Source: Isoetes taiwanensis
Lineage: Eukaryota; Streptophyta; Lycopodiopsida; Isoetales; Isoetaceae
Assembly (NCBI GenBank): GCA_021234155.1
Contig: JAJEKV010000045.1
Span: 6,033,470 to 6,097,469 of the forward strand
Direction of reading: 5' to 3'
DNA length: 64,000 bases
Position numbers and translations under genes: made by a program. The notes under the pieces were generated by a model, which was not told where the DNA came from, made no database searches, and was given only the letters and a program-made list of their open reading frames with translations. Below are positions 59,583 to 64,000 of the stretch, piece by piece (within the stretch, counting starts at the first letter, position 1; each line of letters starts with the position of its first letter).

Positions 59583-60643
59583 ATGGCACAAGAAGATACA
59601 GTAAGGCCAGTGTTCATTTTTCTAGAGAAGACTGAGATCGGGTATGTGCATTGCCCACCAAACTGTAGTTACAGTGTTGTTCGAAGAGAGATAGAAGTAG
59701 ATGAGTTAGATGCCTTGAAGGGCAAAAACTTTTGTTTCTTGGGTTTACGACGCATTCCCATTTCACGAAGGCAGGAAGAGAGGCATTTTTGTCGTGAAAA
59801 TACAGTTGAAGTTGCATTTCTAAATAACCAGGTATTGGGGCAAGCTGTATGTGAACCCGTATGTGAAGCAGTCAATGCCAATGAATGTGATATCCCCAAA
59901 GAAACTTTGGATGAATGTGCTCAGCCACTGGCCAAGAAACCTCGGACTGAAACTGGCATTGATGTTGTGATAACGAATTCTTCAAAAAGCACGACAGAAA
60001 CATATGCAAGGTATAGAACTGATATTCATAATATATTTGCTTTTCCTCATTTCATTGCAGCCATGACGATTAATACACTCGATTGCAACTTTCAGTGATG
60101 GCTCTAGAGAGGTCACTATGATGCAATCAAAGCTTGCAAAACCTGGAGAAGTAGCAGCTCAAAGACGACGTCTAGATAATGCAAAGAGCAAACTTGCGGC
60201 AATCAACAGGCATGATAAGTTTGAGCTCACTTCATGCGACGAGGATGGGAAAGCCAGGTTCAAAATATTTTGTCGTGAATGTAATAGTACATATGGAACA
60301 GGTAGTGAAGATATGTGGTATAACTTCCTTTCTTCGCATTGCAAAACCAAGGCCCATCTGGACAAATATTTTGCTAGGGTGAAAGAAGATGAAAGTCTTG
60401 GTGCCCTCGGTGCAGGTCAGTATTTTTTTTGGATTGTTTAGCTCATTGTTGGAAATAAAAATTGTAAACTTTGGGAACTATTTGATCCATAACATTCTAT
60501 TTCTTAACTATTTCCTATTGATTTGATGCACAGAAGAACGTGAACAATTTGCATTGGAAGCCAATAAAAAAAGAGTTCAAGACTTGATGGAGGGCGAGCT
60601 TGCGAAATGGTCAATGGAAAATGGCACTTCATTCTCGCTATAA
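59583..60643 (+). CDS. BED-like zinc-finger protein, 285 aa, three exons, intact
   Basis: Exons 59583-60010, 60096-60415 and 60534-60643. Introns are GT-AG (GCAAG|GTATAG...CTTTCAG|TGATGG, and GCAG|GTCAG...TGCACAG|AAGAA). Phases agree, giving 286 codons with TAA at 60641-60643. The first ~140 residues are of unknown type with four Cys in pairs and an NLS-like PLAKKPRTE. Exon 2 holds a finger, C202-x2-C205-x18-H224-x5-H230 (FCRECNSTYG...FLSSHCKTKAH), close to the BED spacing found in transposases and chromatin proteins. The C-terminus is Glu/Lys-rich (EEREQFALEANKKRVQDLM). No DUF659 or hAT dimerisation domain follows. The gene lies wholly inside the TIR element 59030-62550, so it is probably its product or a captured gene. 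A DNA-binding role is inference. Confidence 0.8.
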
Positions 60644-60778
60644 TGATATCAAATTTTATTTGCGTTTCATTTGCTGGTCATTTTGCAGGTTGTTGCTCCT
60701 CAAGTTGCGGGTTCTAAGCTTCACAGTTATGCTGATTTTTAGCTTGCCTAGCATGGCTGCATGCGGCTCCAGTTTGTA

Positions 60779-61088
60779 AGAAAATACTTGCATGTTTGTT
60801 TGCAAATTGTATAACTTCTGCTGCTGGGCATGTGACAAAGTTCAGCGGGTATTACAGTATCTGCATGTGACAAATTACAGCAGAAAATACTTGTATGTTT
60901 GTTTGCAAATTATATAAGTTCTGTAGCTGGACATGTGACAAAGTTCAGCAGGTATTATAGTGTCTGCATGTGACAAATTACAGCAGAAAATACTTGTATG
61001 TTTGTTTGCAAATTGTATAAGTTATGCAGCTGGGCATGTGACAAAGTTCAGCAGGTATTAGTGTCTGCATGGGACAAATGACAGCAGA
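60779..61088 (+). repeat. Tandem repeat, three copies of ~103 bp
   Basis: gaaaatacttgtatgtttgt, gcatgtgacaaagttcagc and gacaaattacagca mark units starting near 60780, 60883 and 60985. Copies are ~90% alike by eye. The array begins 136 bp after the stop codon of the zinc-finger gene. Confidence 0.88.
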
Positions 61089-61483
61089 TATAATTGAAAC
61101 CATGATGATTTAAGTACTTTCTCATTTCTTAGGACGTGGACACTATTGCACAGCCTGCAGGTACTTGGCCAACAATTTGATAGGACAACTCTCAAAAAGA
61201 TTGTTGAGAAGTTAATGGTTAAGCAGTTAATGGTCACTGTAAGTTAATGGTTAAGCGATTAATGCACGTGGACAAATGGTTAAGTTAATGGTTAAGCAGT
61301 TAATGGTTGAGAAGTTAATGGTTAAGCAGTTAATGCATGTGACAAATGACAGCAGGTATAATTGAAACCATGACGATTTAAGTACTTTCTCATTTTCTTG
61401 ACGTGGACACTGTTGCACAGCCTGCAGGTACTTGGCCAACAATTTTATAGGGCAACTCTCAAAAAGATTGTTGAGTAGTTAAT
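61086..61483 (+). repeat. 131-bp direct duplication around a gttaatggttaagca minisatellite
   Basis: 61086-61217 and about 61353-61483 share ataattgaaaccatga, acgtggacact-ttgcacag, cctgcaggtacttggccaac and aactctcaaaaagattgttg. Between and overlapping them, gttaatggttaagca-like units recur about nine times (61205-61335). Confidence 0.85.
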
Positions 61484-61494
61484 GGTTAAGCAGC

Positions 61495-61835
61495 AAAAAA
61501 CACTGTTCACAAAGGGGTCTCAATATAAAGATAAACATTTGAACATAAGTTATATCCAATAAGTTATATCCAATAAGTTAAACATTGAACATAAATTAAA
61601 GATAAGTTAGGGTCTCAATATTGGACATAAAGTTAGTTTGAACATAAGTTATTATCCAATATAAACTTATAATCCAATAAAGTTATCCAATAACTTATGA
61701 AAGTATTCATAGAAATCCAATAAGTTAGTGGTAGATATTAAGTTAATATGGATAAGTTAGGGTCTCAATATAAAGATAAACGTTTGAACATAAGTTATAT
61801 CCAATAAGTTAGTGGTCTCAATATAAGTTAGTGGC
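61495..61835 (+). repeat. Minisatellite of ataagtta-tccaata units
   Basis: Words such as acataagttatatccaata and gggtctcaatataaagataa recur about ten times with irregular spacing. Mixed-order copies suggest slippage plus recombination. Confidence 0.8.
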
Positions 61836-62063
61836 CTTGTTTTTTATAACTAGTTCAAGTGGTAGTATCAAGTGTTTATTTTTTATAGCTAGTATCTAAC
61901 AAAGCTGAATACTTGTAAAATCATACTATGCTAAGCACTCTCAAGATTGCTCCCCCAATGGACCAAGAATTCTGACCTTCAAACTAATAGTTCAATTAAA
62001 CCATTGATATTCAAATGTGAAAATTCTATCTTGAAAAAACGTTCCAAGTGCAACCCTTAGAAG

Positions 62064-62103
62064 AAGCCAATGGTTCACGTGATAAGCCAATGGTTCACGT
62101 GAT
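62064..62103 (+). repeat. 20-bp perfect tandem duplication with CACGTG
   Basis: aagccaatggttcacgtgat occurs twice head-to-tail (62064-62083, 62084-62103). Each copy contains CCAAT and CACGTG. Confidence 0.92.
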
Positions 62104-62299
62104 ATGTTTCACCTCGAGGGTTATGATTGTCCTTCGTCCCCAAGTTAAGCCCGAGTTAAACCTTAAATCTACTTAATACTCAACCCATTCAATCAAGTAG
62201 TCAACTATATACACAACCCCTACACAATTTGATTGAGGCCCGATTGAGGGCACTTGTGGACGGGCTTGTAACGGCTTATAGATGAGGTCTGTCTAAATT

Positions 62300-62495
62300 T
62301 ATGAAACTGATTATAAAAATATGGTAAGGGGTTTGGTTGAATTTAGAAAACTCATTGTACAAATATGGTAGGGGGTTTGAAGGAATTTATAGAACTCAGC
62401 GTACGTATATGGTAGGGGGTATATCTAGAGTTTCTAAAAAATTCCGTATAAGGGGGTTTTTTTGTGGATTTTTAACCGTATAAGGGCCTTTTACT
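62300..62495 (+). repeat. Subterminal repeats of the TIR element
   Basis: atatggtaaggggttt, atatggtagggggttt, atatggtagggggtat, ccgtataagggggttt and ccgtataagggcc recur at ~40-bp spacing from about 62320 to 62490. In the left end the counterparts are less regular (for example acgttagggggtagga at 59150). Subterminal repeats like these serve as transposase-binding sites in hAT elements. Confidence 0.65.
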
Positions 62496-62550
62496 TTAAC
62501 CCTGTGCACGCACATGCCATATAGACCTTACATTAGCTGCACCCCCCGGG

Positions 62551-62558
62551 GGTTTGAT
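62551..62558 (+). repeat. 8-bp TSD of the TIR element, right
   Basis: ggtttgat, matching 59022-59029. Confidence 0.8.
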
Positions 62559-64000
62559 AAGCTGATCTGATTGAGCACAACTTTATTTTATTGTGGAGTA
62601 TAGGAGCAAGATCGGAGAAGCAAAGTTAAAAATCATGCATCTCCTGAAAATGTAAGGTTTCCCTGTCTAAAAGTTTTTGTTGTGATATTCTGCAAATTCC
62701 AAGGCATCATGATGAGACACCTTATTAAGGCACATTTTTTGAGCCCACGTTAAGGGACATAAGATGAGAGCAGCTAGAGCTAAGTTTCTGCAACAGCAGA
62801 GGAGTTTCTGCAACTTCCTTCAGGGTTTTTCATGAAAAGTATTTGCTTTACCTATCAGCTCCTTTGCAGTTGAATCAAGTGTTCATTTGTACTTTTTCTT
62901 CAATAGGTTGAGTGCTGGAGGTGGAGAAACTATCATAAGGGATGTAACTGGAGGTGAGCATAGAAAGGTCCTACAAATCTTGCATTGTGACCTATGCTAA
63001 GTGATCCTTATTTTAAGTGATTCTTATATACTCAAAGTGGAGAGAGAACCCCTGCAACAAAACCAGAAGTCTTTGATCCTGGAGTTGGGAACTAATACAT
63101 CAAGTGCCGAGGGCTTTTTCTAACATTTTTCTGGAATTTTCTAAGTTTGTATGAGATCTAGATATTTTCCTTATGAATGTGACGCACAATTTCAGCAATG
63201 ACATCACATCCAAGCATAAGCAGAGCTACAAAGCAAACAAGTTAATGCATTGCTTAGAGTTTTTATTCTAACACAAAGAGAAGGAAATTTATGCATAGAG
63301 CTCAGCTGAGCTAAATAAATGGATATCACGAAAATATAGTATGATGGGAATTTCTAAAAACACATCAACAAAGAGATTCTATCGCCATGAAAAATGTAAT
63401 TCACCATTAACAAAGAGAATTGCTGGCATTAAAATAACACAAAGAATGTAATTCACGCTTGCTAGAATATTGTGCAAAAACGAAAAAGAAAAAACAAATT
63501 AATTCATTTGTCAACATTATCTTCAAATACATCTATATCATGTATGGAGCATTTTGACTAAAACTAAGTTATGGTAAGTAGATATAGTAAGATGCAGTGT
63601 TGAATGTAAGTGCAACAATTATATCAAATATGTAGCATTATAACAGGGGTTTTTTTGTGATTTTGTACGCTTTTTGGCATGGTTTTCATACGATTTCATG
63701 GGCGTATTTCAAAAAACGTACTAATGCGTACATCTAGAGTGCGCACTATATTTTAGCCTCATATTTATATAGTTTTTGTGTTGTCTAATTTTCCCCTATA
63801 ATTTTAATGGTGTAGATCAACTTTTTAGTTCGAGATCAAGGGCTCATAATGGAAGCCCCCTTTTGCTACTATAATTACATGCAATGATGGCATTCATATG
63901 AATAAATATGAATAATGTTTGAAAAGCCATGTAGATAATTATTATTGGGACGTGCTAAAAAAGGCCAAAGTGTTAAAAACATAGAACAGACTGTATTCTC
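62559..64000. other. No gene recognised
   Basis: AT-rich. A short plus-strand piece near 62908-62951 (LSAGGGETIIRDVTG) sits between a tag-like acceptor and a gtgagc donor and could be an exon, but it is too short to judge. From 63640 a ttttgtacgc / gcgtattt / gcgtacat stretch resembles the GCGTACGC-rich array at 38456-39110. Confidence 0.4.

Larger units (their letters stand above)
59030..62550. mobile_element. TIR DNA transposon-like element (3.5 kb), hAT-like
   Basis: The ends CCCGGGGGGTGCA (59030-59042) and its perfect reverse complement (62538-62550) are flanked by the same 8 bp, ggtttgat. Beyond 13 bp the ends remain similar for about 50 bp (shared aatg, g-ctatat and gtgcgtg-ac). An 8-bp TSD is the hAT superfamily hallmark, and the enclosed protein carries a BED-like finger, also typical of hAT transposases. 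No hAT catalytic domain or dimerisation domain is present, so it is non-autonomous or a novel type. Subterminal repeats (atatggtaggggg) lie inside the right end. Confidence 0.72.

Overview
This window is land-plant nuclear DNA, dominated by transposable elements. The evidence is chromodomain Ty3/Gypsy retrotransposons primed by initiator-Met tRNA, plant L1-type LINEs ending in TTCA-An or TCA-An, pentatricopeptide-repeat (PPR) coding remnants, a DnaJ/DUF3444 gene remnant, a CDC48 gene fragment and GT-AG introns. I cannot name the species. No bacterial, organellar or CRISPR features were seen. Most coding relics are frame-broken. The only gene that reads cleanly from start to stop is a three-exon zinc-finger gene at 59583-60643. 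|| LAYOUT. 1-6516: gene-poor, with a 25-bp-spaced degenerate repeat (690-872), a ~100-bp tandem repeat (2335-2545) and two minus-strand LINE insertions with target-site duplications (TSDs), one only 50 bp long (3203-3252) and one 665 bp (3448-4112). 6531-12138: a full-length but decayed L1-type LINE with a perfect 14-bp TSD. 12801-27781: a nested pair of related LTR retrotransposons, both on the minus strand. An older LTR (13155-13301 plus 26498-27781) is split by a younger chromovirus (13302-26497). The younger element carries two long extra reading frames and a TATA box between its primer site and gag. 27782-29103: a PPR C-terminal fragment cut at the LTR edge, then a CDC48 N-domain fragment. 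30127-36747: a second chromovirus with a 5-bp TSD and a perfect 33-bp-stem hairpin in its leader. 36870-40010: two LINE remnants of different clades flanking an array rich in GCGTACGC-like motifs. 40011-44759: non-coding, with a TATA/heat-shock-element-like region and a tandem duplication. 44760-46340: DnaJ/DUF3444 gene with frameshifts and a lost HPD motif. 47319-48806: PPR pseudogene. 49002-58819: three plus-strand LINE insertions, two with TSDs. 59030-62550: a TIR-bounded DNA element (13-bp perfect termini inside longer imperfect TIRs, 8-bp TSD) that encloses the intact zinc-finger gene and a dense minisatellite block. || BEST CANDIDATES FOR SOMETHING NEW. (1) The 3.5-kb TIR element at 59030-62550, whose 8-bp TSD and BED-like finger suggest a hAT-like origin. 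It holds only a 285-residue finger protein and ~1.1 kb of minisatellites. (2) The chromovirus at 13302-26497, with two non-canonical pre-gag genes of about 390 and 506 codons, an internal TATA box and a candidate splice acceptor just before gag. (3) The nested hairpin in the second chromovirus leader. || CAUTION. Differences between the paired LTRs of the second chromovirus are strongly concentrated where one copy has CG and the other CAG or CTG, with single-base length changes. That may reflect long-read errors at methylated sites, so some frameshifts reported here may be artefacts.
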